This document shows, one piece after another, positions 28,152 through 38,308 of a stretch of 45,737 bases of DNA. The position numbers and the translations under genes are program-made. Each line of letters opens with the position of its first letter. Within the stretch, counting starts at the first letter, position 1. The stretch comes from Ministeria vibrans ATCC 50519 (taxonomy: Eukaryota; Opisthokonta; Filasterea), in NCBI GenBank assembly GCA_943704425.1, contig CALSCP010000463.1, positions 1-45,737 of the forward strand, read 5' to 3'. The notes below the pieces were generated by a model. The model saw only the letters and a list, made by a program, of their open reading frames with translations, made no database searches and was not told where the DNA came from.

Positions 28152-29698
28152 TATAGCCTGAGAGTGTGTTTGCAGTGGAGCAACTGCGCGTGAAGCATTT
28201 GGACGGGTGTGCGGCGCGCATCCAACGAGCATGGCGGGCTTTCTTGCAGCGCCGGCACTTTATCAAGCTGCGTCTGGGTGCCGTCAAGTACCTGAGCAAG
28301 CGCAAGGAGCGCCGACGCGACACTCTGCTGCGGCCCTTCACAGGCATTCACTTGCCCTACCACTCGACCAAAGACGAGCGCATGTGCAAGCTGCGCCAGT
28401 GCCTAGCCGACTGCACTGGCCTGGGCGTCCCTGCCACCGTAGGACAGGTCATTTACGCCGACAACTGCAAGGTGCGCCGTAAAAATACGACTGGAAGGGG
28501 GTAAGCTTACGTTTATGTTTAGGTGCTGCGAGTGAATGGGACAGGGATGGAGGAGGACCCATGCACGCTGGTGTTGAGCACGTCGGGTGTGTATATTGCC
28601 GAGTGGCGCCAGTTGCCGGCGGTGATGCAGAAGAACATGGTGACCAATGTGGTGTGGGCGGGCGCACATGAGCGCCTCAAGCGACCTGCAACTGCACCCG
28701 TCTTTGCCATGCGACGCCACATTCCACTGAGTCTGCTCGACAGTGTGTCGCTGTCGCCGTACGCCGACAATGTGATTGTACTGCACGTGAAAGACCGACC
28801 CAATGGCACACCGCCCGTGTGGACTCCCAATTCGGATGTGGTTGACTGTGCACGGTGCAAGCGCAAGTTTTGGTTGTTTCTACGTCGCCATCACTGCCGG
28901 CAGTGTGGCACGGTCTACTGCGACGAGTGTGTACCCGAGGGTGTGGGGTGTGTGCCAGACCGCAGCATTGACACGCCCGTACGCATCTGTGTGGGTTGCT
29001 GGGGGCGCGAGAGCCTCGACGCGTGGCAGGACTATGCGATTGTGGTGGATTCCAAGACAGAGCTGATGGCGCTGCTGATGGACGCGAGTGGCATGACCAT
29101 GGAACGATCGGGTCTGCCACCAATCAAGGCCAACATTGCCCCCGAGATCATGTACAAGGGCCCGTCGACGGTGAGCGCCGGCAGTGAGGTGGCGACGCGT
29201 TCGTCTCGTCGGCTACAGTTCACACGCGATCCTCGCATGACCGAAATGGCAGTGCGCGTGACGGGCGCCGGAACCATTTCGGTGGGTCCTGGCGTCCCTG
29301 TCGAGTTGGTGGAGCAGCAGCGCAAGGCGGAGGCGCGACGGCGCAAAGAGCGTCTGCGACGACTCGAGCACGAGGCAGAGCAGCGTCGACTGGCCGAGCA
29401 GCAGCGAGCGGAGGCACGCGAGAAGGAACGCAAGCGCCGCATCAAGGAGAAGAAGGCGCGTCGTGCGGCGGAGCGAGCCACAGCGGCGGAAACATCGGCT
29501 GCGGAGGCGTCCGTGTCGGCCGAGAAGAAGGCGAAGCGTGAGGCGCGCAAGAAGAAGATGGCTAAGGCGGCCCCAGTGCAGGCGGTGGCGGTCGTTAAGT
29601 GTGGCGACTGTGGCTGCGACGACTTCCAGCCGCACACCTTCAAGAAGAACACGTGCAATGTGTGCTACCACGACCACGCCGCCACGAGTGCTGTCTAA
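25140..29698 (+). CDS. class I myosin with TH1, FYVE, coiled coil and C-terminal zinc-ribbon-like motif (11 exons, 1213 aa)
   Basis: Exons are 25140-25166, 25264-25341, 25410-25459, 25625-25686, 25737-26044, 26199-26339, 26418-26736, 26815-27170, 27251-28060, 28157-28471 and 28523-29698, in phase. The motor has GESGAGKT (P-loop, about 113-120), NNNSSRFGK (switch I), DIYGFEIF (switch II) and the YVRCLKPN block. The TEDS-rule residue, in [11 protein letters not shown], is Glu (about 362), so activity should not need heavy-chain phosphorylation. One IQ motif ([11 protein letters not shown], about 735) precedes a TH1 membrane domain ending in [21 protein letters not shown] finger follows (about 921-985; [21 protein letters not shown]), implying PtdIns3P binding on endosomes. 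Then come a charged coiled coil (about 1070-1170) and a C-terminal CGDCGCDDF...CNVCYHDH motif. Likely role: actin-based movement of endosomes or phagosomes. Confidence 0.93.
28113..28150 (+). repeat. poly-T tract before a 3' splice site
   Basis: About 30 consecutive T bases lead directly to the GTATAG acceptor of myosin exon 10. It is an extreme polypyrimidine tract. Confidence 0.9.
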
Positions 29699-29709
29699 TT
29701 ATCAAAGAA

Positions 29710-29754
<45 letters not shown>

Positions 29755-29777
29755 CAAAGAGAGAAATAAACAGTTTA
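29699..29777. repeat. (GA)n in the convergent gap
   Basis: Only 79 bp separate the myosin and proteasome stops; about 36 of them are (GA)n near 29716-29751. Confidence 0.9.
29765..29770 (+). terminator. AATAAA signal, myosin gene
   Basis: AATAAA lies 67 nt after the myosin stop. Its cleavage site would fall inside the coding end of the opposite proteasome gene. Confidence 0.5.
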
Positions 29778-29779
29778 TT
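29774..29779 (-). terminator. AATAAA signal overlapping the PSMA1 stop codon
   Basis: Read on the minus strand, GAATAATAAA contains both the TAA stop and an AATAAA. The two convergent transcripts therefore probably overlap at their 3' ends. Confidence 0.45.
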
Positions 29780-31163
29780 ATTCGGTCATGGGCTCGGGAG
29801 CAGAGGTGTCTTCAGGCGCAGGGGCATCGCCCGGCACTGCGGCGGCTGCAGCAGCGGCTGTTTCAGTAGTCCCTGATGAAGTGTCTGCGTCCATAGGCAC
29901 AGCTGCCGCATCGTCGGCCGTCTGCTTGGCGCGCTTGGCGGTGGATGTGGCGGCATTGAGACGCTCGAGGTAGTCGGTGAGGTCGGCGTCGTCGTGCACT
30001 GTAAAGGGAGTGTCCAGGCCGACAAATGCAACGGAGAAGTTGGACGTCGACAGTGTGGTGCTCGAGGGCAGTGAGTCGTGCAGTGCTCGCACGGCATGGT
30101 CAATCAGTTCCTGAAGGGAGGCTGTAAACACAATGGATCAATATCAAGCGAGGGGTTTATTTTATTGCGGGGGTTTTTTGTTGTACCATCGAGAAACTCA
30201 TCCAAGTGACGTTCGAGATAGGTTTTGGCGGACTGTGAACGAGCACCGATTGCCATGGCCTTACAGTCAAAGTAGTTGGCGGAGGGGCACGTTTGGTAGA
30301 TGTGAGGGCCAAGTTTCTACCAAAAGAGTTCGAATGTGAGTTGTGGGCGAATGAGTGAGTGGTGGGTGAGTGAGTGAGTGAATGAGTGAGTGAGTGAGTC
30401 AGTCACTGAGTGAGTGATAAAGCAGTGAGTTTTTCTTTACGTCGTAGCCGGCAACGAGCATTCCGACGCCATAGGGTCGTCGTCCATAGCGCTGTGTGCA
30501 CACTTGAAGCTTGTCGCCAACGGAGGCGACCAGCCGTGAGACGGGAATGGGCTCACCAAAGGCATACTGATTGTTAAGGCATTCGTTTCTCATATATTTG
30601 CTGGAAAAGTCACAGAGAGAGAGAGGGAGAGATGTCAGGAGGGGCGTGGAGAGGGAGAGACGGAGCAATGGTAGGTACCTAAGGAAGCGGGCGTCGCTCG
30701 TCACGCCCGCAATGGTAATTCCGACGTGCGAATCGAGACGAAGCATTTTCTTTTGATGCGCTGACAAATCGCTCGCAGCTCGCTTTAAGCCCACGAGAAC
30801 GGCGTGCGTCTTCGACTTGAGACCGATACCACACGCGCCCTAGGGTACAGCACAATGCAAGGGTGAGCGAACGTCAGGAGAGACCAACAGAGCGAAAAAT
30901 AAGGAAAAGAAAAAAAAAAGATTCGCGAAGGAGAGAACAAGAACGAAGGAAGAAGAGGCTGTAAGGGGGCGGGCTGAGTGGACGGAGGTGGCTCTACCTG
31001 TTTGACAGCCTCCATGGCATACTCGACTTGGTGGATTCTCCCCTGAACGAGTGAGAGAGAGAGAGTGAGTGAATTTGGAACACCAATCGAATGTTTGTGA
31101 AAATGTCCGGCATACTTGCGGGCTCCACGTTGTGATGTCGTTGTCGTATTGATTACGGAACAT
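29778..31163 (-). CDS. PSMA1: 20S proteasome subunit alpha6 (6 exons, 295 aa)
   Basis: Alpha6 is one of seven subunits of the outer rings of the 20S core, controlling substrate entry. Exons are 31116-31163, 30998-31042, 30679-30839, 30441-30600, 30187-30316 and 29778-30121, in phase. The start [25 protein letters not shown] is the alpha6 version of the alpha-type N-terminal signature. [33 protein letters not shown] and [35 protein letters not shown] confirm alpha6 over other alpha types. As in animals, the C-terminus is a disordered acidic tail, here Ala/Pro rich and ending PEPMTE. An intron has a GAGT repeat near 30350-30420. Confidence 0.97.
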
Positions 31164-31413
31164 CTTTGAAGTTATAACTTATAAAAGTATAAAAACCAAT
31201 TATTATTAATGATTTAAAATAAAAATCATTCATGAGATCAAAATCTATCTCAGAAAAGGGTTGGGGAACACGAAGTCAGGCCTCTAAGTAGGGTCCACAG
31301 GCCTACAACTAGACTAAATAGGCCGATCGGTCTTGCGAGCCTAGAGTCGTTAAATGCTACTTCTTTTTGCTATCTTGGAATTCTTTCATACGTGTTTCAT
31401 AGTACTCCATCGC
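31164..31413. promoter_or_regulatory. upstream region of PSMA1
   Basis: AT rich for about 70 bp above the PSMA1 ATG (31164-31235), then unremarkable sequence. The last 57 bases hold the unique end of an open frame (minus strand) that runs through the adjacent minisatellite. No convincing separate gene. Confidence 0.35.
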
Positions 31414-31644
31414 TTTCAGGCTTGTACTCCTCCAATCATCTTCCACTTTCTGGCTTGCACTCCTCCAATCATCTTCCACTTTCTGGCTTGAACTCCTCCA
31501 ACCGTCTTCCACTTTCAGGCTTGTACTCCTCCAATCATCTTCCACTTTCTGGCTTGCACTCCTCCAATCATCTTCCACTTTCAGGCTTGTACTCCTCCAA
31601 CCGTCTTCCACTTTCTGGCTTGTACGAAGCTTGTACTCCTCCAA
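31357..31644 (-). CDS. doubtful repeat-encoded ORF of 11-residue units
   Basis: About 95 codons with no ATG at the upstream end, so it would need an upstream exon or a non-ATG start. Unit differences (Asp/Gly, Thr/Ala/Ser, Leu/Gln) keep the frame and charge, and the stop follows a unique basic tail. A minisatellite whose unit is a multiple of three will often leave one frame open by chance, so I give this little weight. It is out of frame with the adjacent monooxygenase. Confidence 0.2.
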   Translation of the reverse strand: MEEYKLRTSQKVEDGWRSTSLKVEDDWRSASQKVEDDWRSTSLKVEDGWRSSSQKVEDDWRSASQKVEDDWRSTSLKAMEYYETRMKEFQDSKKK

Positions 31645-31706
31645 CCGTCTTTTCTAATGTACTCCTCCGAGTAGATCATCTTCCGCTTTCTGGTCTGTAT
31701 TCCTCC
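31414..31706 (-). repeat. 33-bp minisatellite overlapping the 3' end of the FAD monooxygenase
   Basis: About six full and three partial tandem units of 33 bp; the plus-strand unit begins CTTCCACTTTCTGGCTTG. One unit carries an 11-bp insertion. The most upstream unit (about 31672-31706) is the terminal coding sequence of the monooxygenase, ending EEYRPESGR and TGA, so the array appears to have grown from the gene's 3' end. On the minus strand one frame stays open through all units (about 31357-31644), giving 11-residue repeats such as KVEDDWRSTSL and a unique end YYETRMKEFQDSKKK. Other frames contain stops. Whether that frame is translated is unclear. Confidence 0.9.
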
Positions 31707-33088
31707 ACATTGACCGAGTCGTAGCCCGAGCCGACGGCACCGCGGCGCTTATCAAAGCGGTAGAGTGCACGGAATGCGGCGAGGAGCGGTGGCAGCACGT
31801 AAGAGAGCTTGGTGTATCCGGCGCGCGCGCAAAGTGCCCGCACGTCGACGTTGGGGTCTTCGTCGGGATCCGACTTGCGTTGGAGGAGCATCCGCTGACC
31901 CTGTTCGCGCTGAGTGTAAAACTTGTTTTTGCGCTCGAGCATTGACTGTTCGACCGGCAACAGACGCGCCATGTTACACGCGTGTGTCGCACCATCAAAG
32001 ACGCCCTCTTGTGCAAGCGCATCGTCGAGTTCGAGCGCATCGTGCAGCGCCAGATTGCCGCCACCGCCTAGTCCAATGTTGCGAAGCGAATCGCCCACAC
32101 AGATCAAAGGCAGCGAGGCGTGCTCGCGCAGTGTTGTGGGCCCATGCGTCATGTTCGCGCGGACTGTTACGCGCGACAGAGCATCGACAAACTCGTGCAT
32201 AATCGGATGGAAGCGGCCCGTCACCATGTCGCGATGGAGCCACTCTTGAACTGTTTTGAGTCGCGTGTCGGTGAACATGCCGTCGCGCCGCGAGCGTCCT
32301 TGCTCGAGGCCCATCTCTTGCAGAAACGCCTTCTCATCGGTGCGATCGTGCACCAAGTAAAAGAAGGAGGTGCGTTTGTCGGCAGGATCCGCACCAAATC
32401 GTTGCAGGAAGCTTTGGTAGCCGTGTGCAATGACACAGAGCGAACCTTCGCCAAGCGCCTCCACAGCCGCAGAAGAGGTCGACGCCTCGGGCGACTCGAT
32501 AAGCCCATGGATCATGAGTGCAATCGGATGCTTTCCAACTGGATCGTGAACGCGTAATGAGCGCAGCGGACTGTGCACGCCAGTGGCATCCACCACCAAA
32601 TCGTATGCGCCCAAGTCTGAGTTCTCGACACCCTTCACCATCGCAGCGCCCTCCTCGGCGCCATCAGACTCCACCACATTGGTCACGTTAACTCCATGGT
32701 GCACAGCAACGCCGCGCTCTTGCAATGCCTCAAGCAGGACCGTTCGAAGTCGAGCGCGATTCGATTCCGGCTCAGGATTGTGCCGTCGAAAGAGCTTGAC
32801 CAACGGCGGCATGTAGGACGCCACCACCACTTCAAGGCGTGTATTGACCCATACCATGACGTCACTTTTGGGTCGGGTCATCTCCCAGAAGCGGTGGTAG
32901 ACGCCGGCACGTCGCAGCACCGCTTGGCCTTCCGCATACGACAGATCAAGACCGTACCCTTCGTCGCGCTCCTTGTCTGCGCGCTCAAACACCTCCACAA
33001 ACACACGCTGCCGCGCCGACAGCATTCCTGCCAGGCCTAACCCCGAGATACCGCTGCCTATGACGGCGATGCGGGGGAGTCGTTGCAT
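31676..33088 (-). CDS. FAD-dependent monooxygenase, intronless (470 aa)
   Basis: Single-component flavin hydroxylase of the PHBH / UbiH fold, which uses NAD(P)H and O2 to hydroxylate small, often aromatic, substrates. The Rossmann GSGISGLGLAG motif starts eight residues after the chosen ATG (33088). The ORF extends 30 codons upstream, but that part is AT rich and hydrophobic with no family counterpart. A VVDATGVHSPLR motif occupies the DG-motif position, and CVGDSLRNIGLGGGGNLALHDA is the GD motif that contacts FAD ribityl. Length is normal. There is no membrane anchor or signal peptide. It has no intron, while nearly every neighbour has several, and it starts 83 bp from the divergent FAD oxidase fusion gene. 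Its last codons seed the adjacent minisatellite. Substrate unknown. Confidence 0.85.
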   Translation of the reverse strand: MQRLPRIAVIGSGISGLGLAGMLSARQRVFVEVFERADKERDEGYGLDLSYAEGQAVLRRAGVYHRFWEMTRPKSDVMVWVNTRLEVVVASYMPPLVKLFRRHNPEPESNRARLRTVLLEALQERGVAVHHGVNVTNVVESDGAEEGAAMVKGVENSDLGAYDLVVDATGVHSPLRSLRVHDPVGKHPIALMIHGLIESPEASTSSAAVEALGEGSLCVIAHGYQSFLQRFGADPADKRTSFFYLVHDRTDEKAFLQEMGLEQGRSRRDGMFTDTRLKTVQEWLHRDMVTGRFHPIMHEFVDALSRVTVRANMTHGPTTLREHASLPLICVGDSLRNIGLGGGGNLALHDALELDDALAQEGVFDGATHACNMARLLPVEQSMLERKNKFYTQREQGQRMLLQRKSDPDEDPNVDVRALCARAGYTKLSYVLPPLLAAFRALYRFDKRRGAVGSGYDSVNVEEYRPESGR

Positions 33089-33171
33089 ATTGGAAAAAGG
33101 TTGATAATCTGATTGGATAAAAATTAAAAATATTATTAAAATAATTTTACTCATTTGATTTACTCTTCGAC
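33089..33171. promoter_or_regulatory. short bidirectional promoter between two flavoenzyme genes
   Basis: Only 83 bp separate the two ATGs. The core (about 33105-33155) is strongly AT rich with AAAATATTATTAAAATAATTTTA. Such a small shared region suggests co-regulation of the two flavin enzymes. Confidence 0.5.
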
Positions 33172-36158
33172 ATGTCAAACGGCGGCTACCGCTTTGGCGA
33201 TGGCACTCGATGGATCCTGCGCAACGTCATTGGTGCAGGGGGAAGGAATAATAGCGCGAGCGACGACGACGACGAAACGCCCCGCTCAACCCAAACGGAA
33301 ACACACGAACAGCGGCGTGAGCGCCTGCTGCAGCGAGTGCGCAGCGAGGAGGAGAAGGACGAACAGCAGCAGCAGCAGCAGCAGCAGCAAGAGGAAGGTC
33401 GTCGTAGCAGCAGTGTGGTAGACACAACCAAGTCCACAAGCACAACAACTACGACCAGCGGCTCTCTGCCGCCGTTTGTGCCGGCCGTCTCGCTAGAAGG
33501 CGCCTCCTGGCCCGATCCAGACCCCACCTTGCATTGCAGTGACAGTGCGACGGCCCGAGTCGACGACGTGACGCGCCTGAACGCGACGGAAGTCGACCGT
33601 GTCTTCATGCCTCGCTCGGTCGACGATGTGCGCGACATCCTGGCTTTGGCTCGCTCCACGGGACACCGCGTCTCGATGCGCGGCACCAAACACTCCATGG
33701 GTGGTCACACGATCTCCCCCAAGGGCTATGTCATTGACATGGCCAAACTCAACCGTGTCGTCAGTGTCGACGTGACCCGCCAACTGGCTGTCGTCCAACC
33801 TGGCGCACAGTGGTCCGATCTCATCTACCACCTCAACCAGTATGGTCTCTCGCCACGTACCATGCAGTCCTACTCGACATTCAGTGTGGGTGGCACCGTC
33901 GCCGTAAGCGAACAAGACAAATTATGAAATATTTTTCGTCCCCCTCAATAATAATTCGTCCCTCACTCACGACACGTCATCGTTTATTTTTTTCCGTCCT
34001 TAAAAATATTTTTCTTTCATTGATTCTCAGGTCAATGCCCACGGCATCACCACCGATGAAACAATGGCGGAGAGCGTCGAAAGTATGGTGGTGGTGACTT
34101 GGGACGGAGCAGTGCAGCAGTGCAGTCGCGAGGAGAACAGCGACCTGTTCGCGCATGTGATTGGCGGCTATGGACTCTTTGGCGTCATGGTCGAACTTAC
34201 ACTACGTGTCAGTCCCAATGTTCCTCTTCAAATGGACTTTATCGCGTGCACTACGGAAGAGTTTTCGCGTCTCTATCTTGCCTTGGTGGACGACACGGAC
34301 GTCGAAATCAAACTGGGCCGTGTCAACATTGACACTTTTGCCGCGTGTCAGCTCTTTGTCTTCCGACGCGCCACTCGTCACGCCTCCGTTCGCACCGTCT
34401 CTAGTCTGCCTTTGCATCCGCGTGAAATGTCACGCACCAGCCAGTTTCTCTACAAGTGGGTCTTTCCCAGTGCATCGCGTCTGCGTGCCACCCTCGAGAG
34501 CTTCCAAGGTCGCGCCATCGACTGGTCCGACGCCAACGAACGCAACCAGCTCATGTATGAGAGTGCGCAGCCCCTTGCCCGTCTCTACTCGCCACTCCTC
34601 GATCTCGATGACACGGTACGGGAGAGGGAGGGGGTGTTCAGTCAACTAAATCCACGCGCCCTTTACCTCTTCTTATTTTTAGTTTGTGCTTCAAGAGTAC
34701 TTTGTGCCTCGCTTTGCCTTTGTCGACTGGATGCGCTCGGCAGGCGACGTGCTTATGAGCGCGCGCAACGACAGCGCCACACACTCACTCTTGTCGCTGC
34801 TCAACATGACAGTGCGCTTTGTGCTGCACGACACAACCACCACACTGCCGTATGCGCGTGCTCCCGAAGGCTCCTTCGCCTTTGTGCTTTACTATCGTCT
34901 CAAGCGCTCACGCGCCGCCGACGAAGCCCTCCACTCGCTTCACTCGGCACTCGTTGACGTCACACTCCGTCTCAGCGGCACCTTCTATCTCCCCTATCGC
35001 CATCATTATACCCACGCCCAGATGCACTCGGCCTATCCTTCCGCGCGCGACTTCTTTGAGGCCAAGTCCCGCCTCGATCCTCACGGCCTCTTCGACTCAC
35101 TGTGGTTTCGCGCCTACAGCCCATGCGAACCGTCCGAATTGCTTGTCATCTGCGAAAGTGTTACTCCTTCTAGCAACAGCAGTGGTGCATTTGAGCTCGA
35201 ACGTGTTCCTGAGCGACGCACCGACTCCTACCGTCAACTCATGCGCGATCCGGTCATGCGCTCGCAGTTTTTCGAGAGCTTCCTCACCAAAATTTTTGAT
35301 GTGGACCAGCCCGATCGACTGCACAGCGTCATTGCCAAGGCGACCGCTGACCCACGCAACGCGTGTGATCTGGACGTGTACGGTGCGGTCAAAGACGAGC
35401 TGGCCAAGCTGGCAGGGGGTCCCTTTGCCGGTGTGCAAAAGCTGTACAAGAGTATCAAGCAGCTGCGACACCAACGTGCCGAGTTTACGCGCGAGACAGC
35501 TGCCATTCTGGGGCGCCTTGGTCGCATGGGACATGTTCACGACTACGTGAGCATTGGCGACAACGGTAAGATGGTCTTGAGCTTTCGTGCCACCCTGGGC
35601 ATGCGTGGTCGCGCGTATGTGGTTCACGACCGTGATGCAGGCGAGAAGGACCTGGCCGGCATGCTTGAGCGGGGCTCGGAGCAGCCCGTTGGCGAGTATG
35701 TGCATCTGGACTACGAGCAGGCAGAGCATGTTGTCGGGCGCCTCAGTTCCATTCCCGATGCGAGTGTCGACCTTGTGACCGCCTTTGTGGGATTGCATCA
35801 TTTGCCGCAGGCAGGAATCATGCCGCTGCTGAGCGAGATCAAGCGCATGCTGCGACCTGGCGGTCTCTTTCTGCTTCGCGAACACGACGCTGTGCCATCG
35901 CTCATGCCTATGTTGGACTTGGCCCACTCGGTGTTCAATGTGGTGACGGGAGTATCGGCCATGGACGAGCGCACAGAGATTCGTGCGTTCCGTCCGCTGG
36001 TTGCGTGGCGTCGCATTGTCGAGGCGGCCGGTCTGCACGACCTCATGTTGTACGAGATGGAGGCAGGCGATCCCACCATTGACGAGATGATGGTCTTTTG
36101 CAATGGTTCTCTCGATGACTTTGTGGAGCACGCACCGTCGCCGTCACCCGAGAGTGTC

Positions 36159-36199
<41 letters not shown>

Positions 36200-38308
36200 T
36201 CCGGCGGGTGTTGCCACGCAGCATCCTCTCGTGGGCATGCTCGGCTCGCTTGCCGAGCGCACGCCGCTGGCCTTGCTCGAGCTGCTCCGCAGCGTTCTGG
36301 ACGGTGCCGTGTCCATGATTGATACGCTACGCACAACTATCGATGATCTTGTCTCTGTCAACGGCACAGTCGGTCAGCGCTTTGCCGCCACACAGTTTGT
36401 CGATCAATTGCTCATGCCTCTGCGCGAGCTTCTGGTCGACGTGCGTCCCTTCCTTGATGCGGCCCAGCTCAAGGAGAAGGCACCCTCATTTGACTTGATT
36501 CCTCCAGAGCTGTTTATTGCCATCAATGCGCTACTTGCCAAAGGGCGTCGTGGTGAGGCGTCGCCCAACGAACTCGTTGCCATTGCCATCATCATGGACG
36601 TGCAAAACTTCTTTGGAAGCGGCAGCACGGACGAGAAGAAGGCGTCGGCGAGCACAACAGCAGCAGAAGAAGAGCATCATGCGGACGAGGGTGGCGCTGC
36701 GTCGTCATCGTCGTCGTCAAACATTCGTGAACAAGCATTGTTGGTTTTCACGCGTCTCTTTACGGCCATGCCTGAGCTTGGCAACACCGAGTATCTCACG
36801 ACGGCCGGATTTGATCATCGGGCGACCCTGTTGATCCAGTCGCGACTCGGTGGACGCCGTAGTATCAGTGCAGAAACACTGTCGGACGCACTAGTACCGT
36901 GGATGGACGATCGTGCGTGGCGTGAGGTCTCAGACGCTCTCGAAGATGTGATGTTTGATCCGTCGCACCATCCGTTCACCTACGACAGTCTGTGCAACGA
37001 CAAGTCTCCTTGGTCACGCGTCGCCATGGGCCTGCTTGGCTCGCCCCACGTGCGTCCCACCGGTTATGTGCAAATGATGGCGTCCGCCGCGGGTCTCCGT
37101 CGCCTCATTGAAGTAATTTGTTCAATTTTTCTGTGCACAATTCTAATTTTACTGCTCATAATACTAATCTGCTAATAATAATCGTTTCATGTCTTTATTA
37201 ATTAATAGATGTGGAAGGTGGCGCAGCAACTGCGCAAGGCAACAAAATCAACAACAACAACAATAACAACGCCATCGGTGGGAAATGGGCGGGAGTTGAG
37301 CGGTAAGGCGCGAGGGATGCTGCGTGCGGCGGCGCTGGTGGTACATGAGAAGGCGGACGCAGCGTCGGTTGATGGGCTCGAGCGGTGTCTGCGCATGTAC
37401 TCGGTGGTGCAGACGCCGGCGGGGACCCATCCCGAGTTCACGTACTACAAGCTGCCCGAGTGGATGCAGGTAGAGATGGTGCGTGTCTTTGGTGCATCGA
37501 TGGAGCACACGGCATGGTACCGCTTTCCGTTTATGCCATTGCTCAAGACGTACTTCACTGTGCTGCTCAACGAGTGCAAGATTGTCTATGCCAAGCACGG
37601 CCTTGCCCGTTCGCTCCTCAGCCTTGCTTTTGCCACCGACCTGGTTCCCGGCGTGGTGATGGCCGCGCTCTTTGCCCAACTCCAGCTCTTAGCCGTGAGA
37701 CACAAACAATATATATATATATATATCCGAGACACATTAAAACAAAAATTCATAGATGCCATTGTTGTACACACTGGGCAACGAGTACAGTCCCGATCAG
37801 CGTGAGACGCAGGTTGAGGAGCTCGTTGTGGTTACGGGCGATACACCACCGGACTGGCAGTCACTCGTTGACAGGCGTGTGGTCGCACAGACGGTCGTGA
37901 CAGGTTTGCACGTTGTCAAGGTCAGAACGACAAACATGACATGCTGCATTTCTGTCGTTGACACTAGGCCTGTCTCCTTAGGTTCCATCGTTGGGCGAAT
38001 TCACGGATATGATTGTGCGACTGGCTCGCGTGCAACCCTCGGTGCGTGTGATACGGATCAGTGAGCATCGAGAGGTACAGGTGCGTGTGATGGTGCGTCA
38101 TGGCGATGCGTCGCTGCTCGCCCAAGTACGTGCGCTTGAGGGCGCCACCGTGCTCTTTGACTTCCACATGGCCACGGACGGTACGCCGCATGTCCCTGAG
38201 GTCAGTGTTGCCCTGTGTGTGCAGGTGTCGGCTCTCCTTGACCTGGTGCGCTCAGTCGACGCACTCGATGGTGTGCGACTCGAGCAAGTGTACGATTTTT
38301 GGACTTGA
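33172..38308 (+). CDS. FAD-linked oxidase / SAM methyltransferase fusion with long unknown C-terminus (6 exons, 1574 aa)
   Basis: Exons are 33172-33903, 34031-34615, 34683-37112, 37209-37694, 37756-37920 and 37982-38308; all are in phase 0. After a disordered start with nine Gln (33364-33390), residues about 135-440 match the FAD-binding type 4 (PCMH) fold: VDRVFMPRSVDDVRDIL, RGTKHSMGGHT, VQPGAQWSDLI and FSVGGTVAVNAHG, then GGYGLFGVMVELTL. The substrate part ends with YPSARDFFEAKSRLDPHGLF, as in gulonolactone / arabinonolactone oxidases. No His for 8-alpha-histidyl FAD linkage is evident at RGTKHS; the bond type is open. A class I methyltransferase follows at about 720-915: YVSIGDNGKMV (unusual motif I), SVDLVTAFVGLHHLP and IKRMLRPGGLFLLREHD. 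A 14-Thr tract (36159-36200) precedes about 630 residues with no family I recognise. Probably one bifunctional enzyme of a specialised pathway. Confidence 0.85.

Noticed and set aside
31414-31706. Regular 33-bp repeats resembling a CRISPR array
   Set aside because: Units are directly adjacent with no unique spacers and diverge gradually; this is a tandem minisatellite in a eukaryotic genome.
35097-36131. 344-codon minus-strand ORF opposite the methyltransferase
   Set aside because: The plus strand encodes clear methyltransferase motifs here; the minus product is His/Gln-rich with no recognisable domain.
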